From: CAVXSP01 sp963764505
GTDB taxonomy: Bacteria; Acidobacteriota; Vicinamibacteria; Vicinamibacterales; SCN-69-37
Length of the DNA: 64,000 bases
Direction of reading: 5' to 3'
Assembly: GCA_963764505.1 (NCBI GenBank)
Contig: CAVXSP010000001.1
Coordinates: 620,001-684,000 of the forward strand
The number at the start of each line of letters is the position of its first letter. Position 1 is the stretch's first letter. A program made the translations under genes and the position numbers. The notes beneath the pieces were generated by a model that did no database searches, was not told where the DNA came from, and saw nothing but the letters and a program-made list of their open reading frames with translations. This document shows, piece by piece, positions 33,083-40,947 of the stretch.

Positions 33083-33381
33083 CGAACGACAGCCTCTCGG
33101 GCCTCGAACGTCGCATCGGCCGGATTCTCCGTCTTGGAGTCGCGACGAGCACCGGCCTGCTGATCGCCGGGCTCGTCCTGTGGCTCGCGCAGATGCCGCT
33201 CGCGCCGAAGGTCCTGAATGCGGGTCTGTTCGTGCTGATCGCCGTCCCGATCTCGCGCATTCTCGCCTCGTTCGTCGATGCCCTCCGTCGCCGCGATCAC
33301 CTGCTCAGCGGCGCGACCGCCGCCGTCCTGCTGGTGCTTGCGCTGACGATCGCGTACTCGCTGCTCGTCTCCCCACCGTGA
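33079..33381 (+). CDS. DUF1634 membrane protein, partner of TauE
   Basis: A 100-residue membrane protein with three predicted helices (about 20-42, 48-65 and 76-97). It is typical in size and position for DUF1634, usually encoded directly after TauE/SafE transporters and thought to be an accessory subunit. Translational coupling (ATGA) with the TauE gene supports this. It ends 25 bp from the convergent methyltransferase gene. Confidence 0.85.
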   Translation: MTNDSLSGLERRIGRILRLGVATSTGLLIAGLVLWLAQMPLAPKVLNAGLFVLIAVPISRILASFVDALRRRDHLLSGATAAVLLVLALTIAYSLLVSPP

Positions 33382-33406
33382 GCGCGGCGAACGGATCCCG
33401 GCGGCC

Positions 33407-36400
33407 TCAACCCGACCCGCTCTCGTCCGCGCCGGCGTACGCGGCGTAGGCCAGGTCGCGATCCGCTGCAGGCACCAGAGGAAACCCGGCGAGGACAGAT
33501 CGGAACGCGCCGGGCGCCAGGCCGTACAAGTGTGCGACGGCTCCCTGCAGCCGCGCCTGCGTCCGCCTCGCGAACGGCCTTCCAGACAGCCGCTCCGCGA
33601 GGCGGGCGATAAGGCGCTGCGGCGCCTCGCCGGTCCAGATGGGCACCGGCAGGCTCTCGATCAGTGTCGTCGTCAAGTGTCCGCCCATCAGCATGCGAAC
33701 GGCGGCGTTGAGGACGAAGCTGTTGAAGACGCCGCACAGGAACTGCTGCTGGAATGGCGGCAGCGGCGTCTTCAGACAGTGGAGCGTGTGACTGGTCACC
33801 ACGCCGGCCGGCACGATCGCGGCGATCAGCGAAAGCCGGTTCGAGACGCCGGAGACGTCCCGATACGCGAGCCGCGCCTGGGCGCCGGCGCCGCTGCCCA
33901 GCAGGCGCTCGACGGCCGCAGGCTCGATTCGAAACCTGGCCGAGCTGACCGAGGCGACGAACGGTTGCAGGTGCTTGCCCTCGAGCACGGGCATTCCGCG
34001 CGCGCCGAAGTGCGCACGGTCATCGGTGACGTTGAGCTCCCGCCCGAACCGGGCATTCCAGCCGGCCTCGTCGCCGAGGCGAGGGTGCCGCGAGGTCAGA
34101 TGCTCGAGCAGCTCGAGGTCGCTCGACCGCCGGATGTCGGGAATCCGCCGGGACGGACCCCCGACGCGCCGGATCGTCTCCGGTGACAGTTGCAGCGGCC
34201 GGCCGGACGCCGGGCGCCCGGCAGCGTCGGCGGAGAGTGCCGCGATCTCCTCCTGCGTCTTGACCCCGAAGCGCGTACGGATTTCGCGTGTCGGTGCGCC
34301 CGGGCTCGTCACGAGGGCCAGGAACCGCAGCCCGCGATGGATGGGGAAGATTCCAAGGGCATTGTCGAAGCCGTCGATGCTCTCGGTGGTCGACGAATCG
34401 AGCAGGCGCGCGCGCAGAGCTGCCGCGCCGTCGTCGACTGCGAGCCCCCAGGGCAGCAGGAGTCCGACGCGGCCGCCTGGACGCACGAGCGACAGCGCTC
34501 GTTCGAGGAACGGCTGATACAGGTTGACGTGCCCGCGCCGGCACGAGGGGTACAGCCCGGACTCGCGGATGAACCGCACGAGCAGATGGTGAAGGCCACG
34601 TGGCGCGCGGGTGGATCCCGCCGCCCGCGCGGTTCGTCCGGCGCCGTCTTCCCGAAGCATCTCCCAGGGCGGATTGCCCACGACCGCGTCGAAGCCGGCC
34701 CGTTCCCTCGGGCGGCCGGCGTCGTCGTAGAACACGTCCGGGAATTCGAGGGGCCAGTGGAAGAAGCGCCCCTTCGCGGCGATCGCGCCGGCGCGCGAGA
34801 GCCAGCGACCCAGCTGTGCGCCCCGCAGCGTCGGATCGCCCTTGAGCACGGCATCGATGGCGGCGCGCAGCTCGGCTGCGGATGGAGGCGGCGCGTCAGC
34901 GTCGGTTCCCGGCCGATCGGCGGACCAGAACCAGCGGGCGCACCACAGGTCGGCCGCACGGCACCAGGGCGCCAGCGGCGAGCGGCCGCCGCTGAGATTC
35001 GACCAGAGCGCCTCTTTGGCGCGCACGTCGTGCACGGTGTCGTCGCGCCGCTCGCGGAGCTCCGACAGCGGCTGCGCCAGCCGTCTGAGCGAGCGTTCGA
35101 GATCGAGATCCTCGAGCAGCGGCAACGTACCGCGCCGCCTGCCCGGGCGGTCGCCAACGTGCCGGAGGTCGTCCGGCGACGCGCCGACCAGACTGTTGCC
35201 GACCCGGAGCCGGTGGTCGAGGAAGCTCAGCGGCCTGCCCTCGGCCAGCGTCGCGAGCCACAGCGACAGCCGCGCCAGCTGAACGGCGATCGGATGCAGG
35301 TCGACCCCGGCGAGGCAGCGTTCGGCGATCAGGCGGCGGATATCGGCCTGCTCTGCCGGACCCAGGTCGCTTTCGCTCAGTCGCCCTTCTTCGACCAGTG
35401 CCCGCTCGCAGGCTGCGGCGAGATATCGGCAGGCCGCGACGAGAAACGCGCCGCTGCCCATCGCGGGATCGACGACGCGAATCGCGAGGATCTCGTCGCT
35501 ACTGCGTCCGGCGACCAGCGGCGCGAGCGTCCGGCGGACCACGAGCTCGGCCAGCGCCTGAGGCGTGTAGAACGTGCCGCTCTGTTTCCGGCGGTCGCTG
35601 TGGCGCGCGGGGCGCGACGAGGTTGGCCGGGCGTCCAGCGGCAGGGCCGAGCGGTTCGCGTCGAAAGCGTCGGGCTCGAGATCCAGCACGCGTTCGTACA
35701 CAGCCCCAAGCTGCTCGACGCCGAGATCCGCGTACGAAATCTCTTCGCGCCTTCCGGCCGTCACCCGGGTCGTGAGCGCCACGAGCGTCTGCTGGATTGC
35801 GCGGTCGCGGACCGTCGACGCCGGCGTCGGACGCCGGGCCGGCCGGCGCGCTTCGAGCGCCGGCGCGGCCGCGCGCGCGAACAGGCGTCCGTTGAACGGC
35901 CGCACGATCAGGTCGTCGGCGTGGCAGCCTGCCCGCGAGAGGCGGGTGACGGCCGCCAGCGCCTCCCAGAGCCCGTGGGCTGGCGTGGTGCGCGCCGCCT
36001 CGCGACACAGCGTCTCGACCGCATAGGCCTGGTGGTAGACGGGATGCCGATGCGGCAAGAGGTCCCGCGATTCGGCGAACAGCAGGAACAGCACGCGATA
36101 GAGCACGGTGAGGGCCTGTTCGAACGGGGGCCCCATGGCCCGCTGTCCGCGGCGGATCACGGGCGTCAGCGCGCGAAGAGACTCGATGACCCCGGCCTGG
36201 AGGTCCGCTCGCACCCGATCCTGAAACTGCCTGCCGGCGCGCACGAGGCGATCGAGCCTGCAGGCGTGGTGTCCGTCGCTTCGATCGAAGGCGGTGGCTC
36301 GTGCCAGCGTCAGCAACGTCGACAGACAGGCCGGCTCGAAGGCGCCGGGCAACGTGAAGTCCACGCTCTGCCGCGGCGCGGACTCGCCGACCGCGAGGAT

Positions 36401-36814
36401 GGAGAGGAACGGCAGCGCCACGACGAAGCACCAGTCCGCGCCAACCTGCCGGGCGGCGGCGCACGCACCGCGCCAGATCGACGACGGGCGCGAGGCCCAC
36501 GGAAGCACGAGCAGCGCGACGCTGTCCCCGCCCGGCGTAATGAGCTGGACGCGTGCGACGCTCCGTTCGAACGTCACGTCGCCGGCCCTGAACCCGAGCG
36601 CGGCAAACAGCGGGAGGGCGGCCAGATCGAAAACGGCGCGCACGCCCGTTGCCGGGCCGCACGACGAGGCCACGCGCTCCCACCAGCGCGTCAGGCGCGC
36701 AGCCTGTCGACGTACGTACCGCTCCTCCAGCGGGTCGGCGTCGCGCGCCAGTCGTTCGGCGAGATAGCGTCGCGGGAACAGCTCGCCGGAGACCGCCGGG
36801 GGCAGGCCGGTCAT
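33407..36814 (-). CDS. Large Eco57I/PglX-type adenine-N6 DNA methyltransferase
   Basis: A 1135-residue protein. The N-terminal region (about 1-420) has Leu-Val-Leu-Pro-Trp near 96 and Leu-Phe-Ala-Glu-Ser-Arg near 240. The methylase core has motif I Asp-Pro-Ala-Met-Gly-Ser-Gly-Ala-Phe-Leu near 448 and the catalytic Asn-Pro-Pro-Trp near 711. The C-terminal part (about 850-1135) resembles target-recognition regions, with Phe-Asn-Ser-Phe-Val-Leu-Asn and Leu-Pro-Val-Pro-Ile-Trp. I see no intact PD-(D/E)xK nuclease. ATG 36814 overlaps the SNF2 helicase stop (ATGA). This pairing resembles DISARM class 1 (drmD with drmMI), but drmA, drmB, drmC and drmE are absent. Base use matches the neighbours. Confidence 0.85.
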   Translation of the reverse strand: MTGLPPAVSGELFPRRYLAERLARDADPLEERYVRRQAARLTRWWERVASSCGPATGVRAVFDLAALPLFAALGFRAGDVTFERSVARVQLITPGGDSVALLVLPWASRPSSIWRGACAAARQVGADWCFVVALPFLSILAVGESAPRQSVDFTLPGAFEPACLSTLLTLARATAFDRSDGHHACRLDRLVRAGRQFQDRVRADLQAGVIESLRALTPVIRRGQRAMGPPFEQALTVLYRVLFLLFAESRDLLPHRHPVYHQAYAVETLCREAARTTPAHGLWEALAAVTRLSRAGCHADDLIVRPFNGRLFARAAAPALEARRPARRPTPASTVRDRAIQQTLVALTTRVTAGRREEISYADLGVEQLGAVYERVLDLEPDAFDANRSALPLDARPTSSRPARHSDRRKQSGTFYTPQALAELVVRRTLAPLVAGRSSDEILAIRVVDPAMGSGAFLVAACRYLAAACERALVEEGRLSESDLGPAEQADIRRLIAERCLAGVDLHPIAVQLARLSLWLATLAEGRPLSFLDHRLRVGNSLVGASPDDLRHVGDRPGRRRGTLPLLEDLDLERSLRRLAQPLSELRERRDDTVHDVRAKEALWSNLSGGRSPLAPWCRAADLWCARWFWSADRPGTDADAPPPSAAELRAAIDAVLKGDPTLRGAQLGRWLSRAGAIAAKGRFFHWPLEFPDVFYDDAGRPRERAGFDAVVGNPPWEMLREDGAGRTARAAGSTRAPRGLHHLLVRFIRESGLYPSCRRGHVNLYQPFLERALSLVRPGGRVGLLLPWGLAVDDGAAALRARLLDSSTTESIDGFDNALGIFPIHRGLRFLALVTSPGAPTREIRTRFGVKTQEEIAALSADAAGRPASGRPLQLSPETIRRVGGPSRRIPDIRRSSDLELLEHLTSRHPRLGDEAGWNARFGRELNVTDDRAHFGARGMPVLEGKHLQPFVASVSSARFRIEPAAVERLLGSGAGAQARLAYRDVSGVSNRLSLIAAIVPAGVVTSHTLHCLKTPLPPFQQQFLCGVFNSFVLNAAVRMLMGGHLTTTLIESLPVPIWTGEAPQRLIARLAERLSGRPFARRTQARLQGAVAHLYGLAPGAFRSVLAGFPLVPAADRDLAYAAYAGADESGSG

Positions 36815-39234
36815 CGTCGCGCGGTCCCGATGGCCAGCTCGAGCACGGGAGCACCGGCGTCGACGCGAGCGGCGTCTTCCATCCGGCGGAGCCGATCGTC
36901 GAGATCGTGCTGAATGCGGTTGCCGATTCGGGCGATCGCTTCCGCGGCGCGCAGGGCGCGGCGATCGAACAAGCCTGGCTGAAGTTGCGACGGCCCGAAC
37001 CCGTCCGCCAGTGCGCGGGCGATCGCCCGCTCCCGCTCCGCGGCGCGCGCCGCCTGGGCGCGGCGGAGCCGCTGCAGGCGCCGCGCCCGCGGCTGGACCA
37101 GGCGCAGGGCGGTCTGCCGCGCGGCCTCCAGCACGTCGGCGCGGCCGATTACGTACGACATTGGCCGCTCCACGCGGACGAAGACCAGGCGCCGCTCCAC
37201 GAGACCTCCCGCCGCGTCGAACAGGGGAACGGAGAAGGCCAGAAGGATGGCGCCGCCGGCCGAACGTCCGGCGGACGCCCGGCCCGCGGCCGTCCATTCC
37301 GCGCAGGTCGACGCTCCCGGCGCACGCCACCGTGCGGCCAGTGCACGCTGGCGGATCAGCGCCCGGGCCGCGGCTCGGCCCGGGCGCGTCCAGGTATCGC
37401 AGAAGGCAATCCGGCGAAGCGGCGGATCGGAATCGGCCAGCGGCTCGCCGGCGAGCAGGTGGGCGCGAACGGCGTGTTCGTCGAGCTCGGGCAGCCTGAT
37501 CGCGTCGGCGCCGAACCGTTGGCGGGCCGCCCAGGTCCGGCGAAGGAGATGGCCGAGCAGGCCCGATTCGGCATCGTGGCGCGCGACGAGCAGGCCGACG
37601 CGGACCTGCCGCGTCTGGCCGATGCGGTCGACGCGCCCGGCGCGCTGTTCGACGCGTACCGGATTCCACGGCAACTCAAGGTTCAGCACCCAGCGGCTGC
37701 GCGACTGAAGGTTCAGCCCCTGGCTGGCGACGTCGGTCGCCAGGAGGACGGACGCGGCGCCGGAGAGGAAACGGTCGATCTGCGCCTGTTGTGCGTCGCC
37801 GCTGAGCCCCCCGTGCAGCACGGCGACGGCTCGTACGCGCTCCATGCGCGGGAGCAGGCTGCGCACCGAGTCGCGGAATTCGGTGAAGACCACGACCGGT
37901 TCCCTCGTGCGCCGCGCCAGCCGCGCGAGGTAGCGCGCCTTGCTCTCGGTCCGCGAGGCGGCGCGTGCGAGCGCGCGCAGGCGCCGCAGCCACGCGCGCT
38001 CCCAGTCGGATCGCAGGCCGACGTCGACCGAGACCGACGCATGCTCTTCGCCGGTCCAGTCATCCTCGTCGGCCTCGAACCGCAGCGCTGGCTGCTGCCA
38101 GTCCGACATCGGCTCGCGGCGGTGACTCGGGTCGCGGAGGAAGGCGAGCCGCCGCCCGATCGAGATCAGCAGCGCGCCGCTCGTCGACAGCGCGCGCTTC
38201 CTGAAGACCGAGAGCAGCAACAGCGCCGGCAGCCGTCGGGACGGATCCGCGCGCTCGAGCACGGCCCGCTCGAATGCGGCGAGCGCGTCCAGCAGGCGCC
38301 CTTCTTCAGGCGCGGGCCGGATGGAATGCCATCGGAGCCGCCGCAGAGCGCTGCGGCCGACGATTGCCGGGGTGCGACGAAACACGACGATGTCGTCCTC
38401 GTCCTCGTCGTCGTCCACCGACGTCCTGCCGAGGCCGAGCAGCCGATCGAACGCCGCCTCGTCGCCGTTGTGCGGCGTTGCGCTCAGCAGCAGGATCTGC
38501 CGGGAACGGCGTGCGAGCGCGGCTGCCGCGCGGTGTCGTTCCGAGAGGCCGCAGACGGCGTGCGCTTCGTCGACGACCAGCAGATCCCACGCGTGTCCTG
38601 CGGCGCCCGGGAGCACGTGCGGCTGCTTCAGGTAGTCGATCGATCCGATCCACACGCCGGCGGTCGGCCAGAGTGGCTCCCGGCGTCCGGCGGATCTGGC
38701 GGCGTCGCCGAGACCTGCCGGGTCGGCCGCGCGCGTCTCCAGGCGGAAGCGCGCGAAGAGTTCCGCGGCCCACTGCCGGCGGAGCGCGGACGGCGCCACG
38801 ACCAGGACGCGCGCGCCGGGGTGGCGCGCGCGAAGGTCGGCAATCGCGACGCCGGCCTGGATCGTCTTGCCGAGGCCGACGGCGTCGGCGACGAGCACGC
38901 GCCGCGTCTGCTCCAGGAGCGCCAGCGCCGGCTCGAGCTGGTACGGCAGGAGATCGATCGCCGCATCGCGCGCCGCCGCGAGCGTCCGGCACGATGCGGC
39001 GCGCCCGAGCAGACCGGCGAGCCGTGCGAGCAGCTTCTGGCGTCTCGCCCGCCGCGGACGGTCGCGGATGGAGGCCGCCTGCCAATGATCGAACGGCGCG
39101 AGGAAGGTCGCCCGGCCGATCCGGCCGGCGACCTCCATGCGAATCGCGTCGCCCACGCGTCGTGCGCGCTCGACTCGCCACCGCCGCTGGCGGATCCAGA
39201 CCGTTGTGCCAGGCACCGGGAGCGCGGGTTGCAC
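36811..39234 (-). CDS. SNF2-family helicase (DrmD-like)
   Basis: An 807-residue two-lobe SF2 helicase. Walker A is Asp-Ala-Val-Gly-Leu-Gly-Lys-Thr near 118 and motif II is Asp-Glu-Ala-His near 220. Ser-Ala-Thr lies near 248, and motif VI is Gln-Arg-Ala-Gly-Arg-Val-Asp-Arg near 526. The C-terminal helical tail contains Leu-Gln-Pro-Gly-Leu-Phe-Asp-Arg-Arg near 763. No nuclease domain is seen. I choose GTG 39234, preceded by AGGTGG; GTG 39216 is possible and the frame stays open to 39537. The stop is shared with the methyltransferase start (ATGA), implying a stable two-protein module likely acting on foreign DNA (inference). Confidence 0.85.
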   Translation of the reverse strand: MQPALPVPGTTVWIRQRRWRVERARRVGDAIRMEVAGRIGRATFLAPFDHWQAASIRDRPRRARRQKLLARLAGLLGRAASCRTLAAARDAAIDLLPYQLEPALALLEQTRRVLVADAVGLGKTIQAGVAIADLRARHPGARVLVVAPSALRRQWAAELFARFRLETRAADPAGLGDAARSAGRREPLWPTAGVWIGSIDYLKQPHVLPGAAGHAWDLLVVDEAHAVCGLSERHRAAAALARRSRQILLLSATPHNGDEAAFDRLLGLGRTSVDDDEDEDDIVVFRRTPAIVGRSALRRLRWHSIRPAPEEGRLLDALAAFERAVLERADPSRRLPALLLLSVFRKRALSTSGALLISIGRRLAFLRDPSHRREPMSDWQQPALRFEADEDDWTGEEHASVSVDVGLRSDWERAWLRRLRALARAASRTESKARYLARLARRTREPVVVFTEFRDSVRSLLPRMERVRAVAVLHGGLSGDAQQAQIDRFLSGAASVLLATDVASQGLNLQSRSRWVLNLELPWNPVRVEQRAGRVDRIGQTRQVRVGLLVARHDAESGLLGHLLRRTWAARQRFGADAIRLPELDEHAVRAHLLAGEPLADSDPPLRRIAFCDTWTRPGRAAARALIRQRALAARWRAPGASTCAEWTAAGRASAGRSAGGAILLAFSVPLFDAAGGLVERRLVFVRVERPMSYVIGRADVLEAARQTALRLVQPRARRLQRLRRAQAARAAERERAIARALADGFGPSQLQPGLFDRRALRAAEAIARIGNRIQHDLDDRLRRMEDAARVDAGAPVLELAIGTARR

Positions 39235-39348
39235 GTTCTGCCACCTCGACGGGCTGCGGCCGTGCAGAAGCTGCACCTCGCCCGTGAGCGATCGGAGGAA
39301 GGGCCGCGGCCGAGGATCTCGGAGAGGCAAGGAGGGTGCCAGGCGGGA

Positions 39349-39371
39349 CCGGCCTTCCGGCGAAGGGCCGG
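39349..39371. terminator. Stem-loop between Smr and SNF2 genes
   Basis: CCGGCCTT and AAGGGCCGG form a stem with a one-base bulge around a CCGGCG loop, just downstream of the Smr stop. There is no T run, so it may be only a weak terminator or an RNA structure. Confidence 0.35.
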
Positions 39372-39376
39372 CTTCG

Positions 39377-39634
39377 TCAGGGCACCAGGCGGCAGTACGT
39401 GGCGCCGAGGTGCGACGCCGCATCGTCGTGGAACTCGAGGACGAGCGGGTGCCGCTCCAGAGCGGACTGGACCACGGCGCGCTGCACGCCGCGTCCCCGG
39501 CCGTGAACGATCCGAACGTCCCGGAGGCCGGCGGCATGCGCGGCGCGCAGGTACTCGTCGACGACCGACGGCACGTCGCGCGGAGCGAACGCGTGGAGAT
39601 CGAGATCGGGTTCGATCGGCACCTCGTGGATCAC
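39377..39634 (-). CDS. Stand-alone Smr domain protein
   Basis: An 85-residue Smr (MutS2 C-terminal type) domain. The Asp-Leu-His motif (residues 11-13, Leu-Asp-Leu-His-Ala-Phe) and the His-Gly-Arg-Gly-Arg-Gly motif (near 44-49) are both present. Smr domains can act as DNA or RNA endonucleases. The start is GTG 39634, a few bases from the queF stop at 39639, so it is probably cotranscribed with queF. It lies upstream of the SNF2-methyltransferase pair, 142 bp away and in the same direction, so a functional link is possible but unproven. Confidence 0.85.
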   Translation of the reverse strand: MIHEVPIEPDLDLHAFAPRDVPSVVDEYLRAAHAAGLRDVRIVHGRGRGVQRAVVQSALERHPLVLEFHDDAASHLGATYCRLVP

Positions 39635-39638
39635 GTCC

Positions 39639-39992
39639 TCACCCCGCGTGCGACTTCGTGTGCGTGGCGACGACGCTGGTGGTGATGCCGCCGCGCGCCG
39701 TGAACTCGCCCGTCACGGTGATGCGGCGCGGCTCGCAGGCGGCGACGAGGTCGTCGAGGATCCGGTTCGTGGCCGCCTCGTAGAAGATGCCCTCGTTGCG
39801 GTACCCCATGAGGTAGTACTTCAGTGCCTTCAGTTCGACGCAGCGCGTGTCGGGCACGTAGCGGATTACGATGGTGCCGAAGTCGGGCAGACCTGTTTTC
39901 GGGCACATCGAGGTGAATTCGGGACATCGGATCTCGATCTCATAGTCCCGCTCGGGTCTCGGATTCGGAAACGTTTCCAGCGAGGATTTCAT
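39639..39992 (-). CDS. queF: preQ0 reductase (7-cyano-7-deazaguanine reductase)
   Basis: A 117-residue unimodular QueF reducing preQ0 to preQ1 for queuosine in tRNA. The catalytic Cys is in Ser-Met-Cys-Pro-Lys-Thr-Gly-Leu-Pro-Asp-Phe-Gly near residue 28, and the family motif Glu-Leu-Lys-Ala-Leu-Lys-Tyr-Tyr-Leu-Met-Gly-Tyr-Arg-Asn-Glu-Gly follows near 52-67. Met 39992 is chosen because the QueF sequence begins there; the frame is open to 40052. Other que genes are not in the window. Confidence 0.93.
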   Translation of the reverse strand: MKSSLETFPNPRPERDYEIEIRCPEFTSMCPKTGLPDFGTIVIRYVPDTRCVELKALKYYLMGYRNEGIFYEAATNRILDDLVAACEPRRITVTGEFTARGGITTSVVATHTKSHAG

Positions 39993-40015
39993 AAAGGTAA
40001 TTCTAGGGCGGCTGC

Positions 40016-40043
40016 AAAATGGGGAACTCAAAATGGGGAACTC
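40016..40043. repeat. Perfect 14-bp tandem repeat upstream of hup
   Basis: AAAATGGGGAACTC occurs twice without a gap (40016-40029 and 40030-40043). It ends 2 bases before a consensus -35 element. The GGGGA/TCCCC inverted arms 40035-40039 and 40054-40058 overlap it. Confidence 0.8.
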
Positions 40044-40045
40044 GA

Positions 40046-40074
40046 TTGACACGTCCCCTTCCGAACGCTACGAT
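40046..40074 (+). promoter_or_regulatory. Sigma70-type promoter of hup
   Basis: A perfect -35 TTGACA (40046-40051), a 17-bp spacer and TACGAT (40069-40074) predict a start near 40081, about 92 bases before the HU start codon. A 14-bp tandem repeat adjoins the -35 and could bind an activator or repressor. Confidence 0.6.
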
Positions 40075-40172
40075 GTCCGCCGCTTTCACCTGAAATCTGT
40101 CGTCGGGCCGCTGGGCGCGCACGGACGACGGCATGCAACTTTCGAGACGCGCGTTCCAGCCAGGAGACGGCA

Positions 40173-40472
40173 ATGGCAGACGCCCGACGCATGGGCAAGA
40201 TGGAGCTCTTCGCGCACTTCGCCGAGAAGTTCGACATGAAGCGGACCGAGGTGCGGGACCTGTTCGAAGAGTTGTTGCGGCTGTCCGAGAAGGAGCTCAA
40301 GCGGTCAGGCGAGTTCGTCCTGCCGGGAATGTGCAAGCTCGTCGTGCAGAAGCGCAAGGCTCGTGAAGGCCGCAACCCGGCGACCGGCGACCCGATCAAG
40401 ATTCCGGCGAAGACGGTCGTCAAGGCGCGCATCGCGAAGCAACTGAAGGACGCCGTCCTGCCGAGAAAGTAG
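40173..40472 (+). CDS. hup: HU-type DNA-binding protein
   Basis: A 99-residue nucleoid protein of the HU/IHF family. The beta-arm contains Arg-Glu-Gly-Arg-Asn-Pro-Ala-Thr-Gly-Asp-Pro-Ile near 65-76, with the intercalating Pro in Arg-Asn-Pro. The usual Pro-Gly-x-Gly-Lys is Pro-Gly-Met-Cys-Lys here (Cys for Gly). ATG 40173 has AGGAG upstream. A separate consensus promoter lies about 100 bp upstream. Confidence 0.9.
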   Translation: MADARRMGKMELFAHFAEKFDMKRTEVRDLFEELLRLSEKELKRSGEFVLPGMCKLVVQKRKAREGRNPATGDPIKIPAKTVVKARIAKQLKDAVLPRK

Positions 40473-40643
40473 ATCGAACGGCGGCGCACCGCGGCGTGCG
40501 CGCTCGCCTGGCGGCCAGCGGGGCAGGTCGGCGTGCGTCGGGCGCAGGCTGCCGGCGGGCCGTCCTGGACGCGCGCCGGGTTCGGGCGGCTCCGCGCGCG
40601 CGAAGTTGACCGCGCTCCGACGGTCCATTAAGGTACGCGTCTC

Positions 40644-40848
40644 GTGCTGCCGGACCTGCTGCTCGCCCTTGGCGGCGTGCTCATCGCGTGCGTCGCGCTC
40701 CTTCGCGCCGTCTCCCTCCAGCGCAAGCTGAAGACCCTCAGCCAATCGGTACTGGGAGCTGCGCTACGACTTCGGCCGGCTGCGCTCGCGCCTCGCGAAG
40801 ATCGACGGCGGGCCCTCCGATCCGGAGCCGGCGGCGGAGGATCGATGA
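40644..40848 (+). CDS. Small membrane-anchored coiled-coil protein (frameshifted)
   Basis: A frame from GTG 40644 encodes a hydrophobic N-terminal helix (about 3-22) followed by Lys-Leu-Lys-Thr-Leu-Ser-Gln-Ser. Reading then has to move one frame to continue Tyr-Trp-Glu-Leu-Arg-Tyr-Asp-Phe-Gly-Arg-Leu-Arg-Ser-Arg-Leu to a TGA at 40848. One extra G at 40748-40749 explains the break. The corrected protein is 67 residues with an amphipathic tail. Function unknown. Confidence 0.6.
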
Positions 40849-40947
40849 CTCGTCGGCGCCCGCTCGATCGTCCATAATCAGCATTCGGTTGCCGGGAACC
40901 GGATCGCGCCGCGGTCGGCGCCCGCGCCCGGCTGTCTGGGAGTCTCC

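Noticed and set aside
33407..39234. Complete DISARM or BREX system
   Set aside because: Only helicase and methyltransferase genes are present; none of drmA, drmB, drmC, drmE, brxA, brxB, brxC or pglZ can be found in the window.
39639..39992. queF as part of a 7-deazaguanine DNA modification (Dpd) cluster
   Set aside because: QueF makes preQ1 for tRNA; no dpd genes or tgt-like DNA transglycosylase are nearby, so it is a housekeeping gene.
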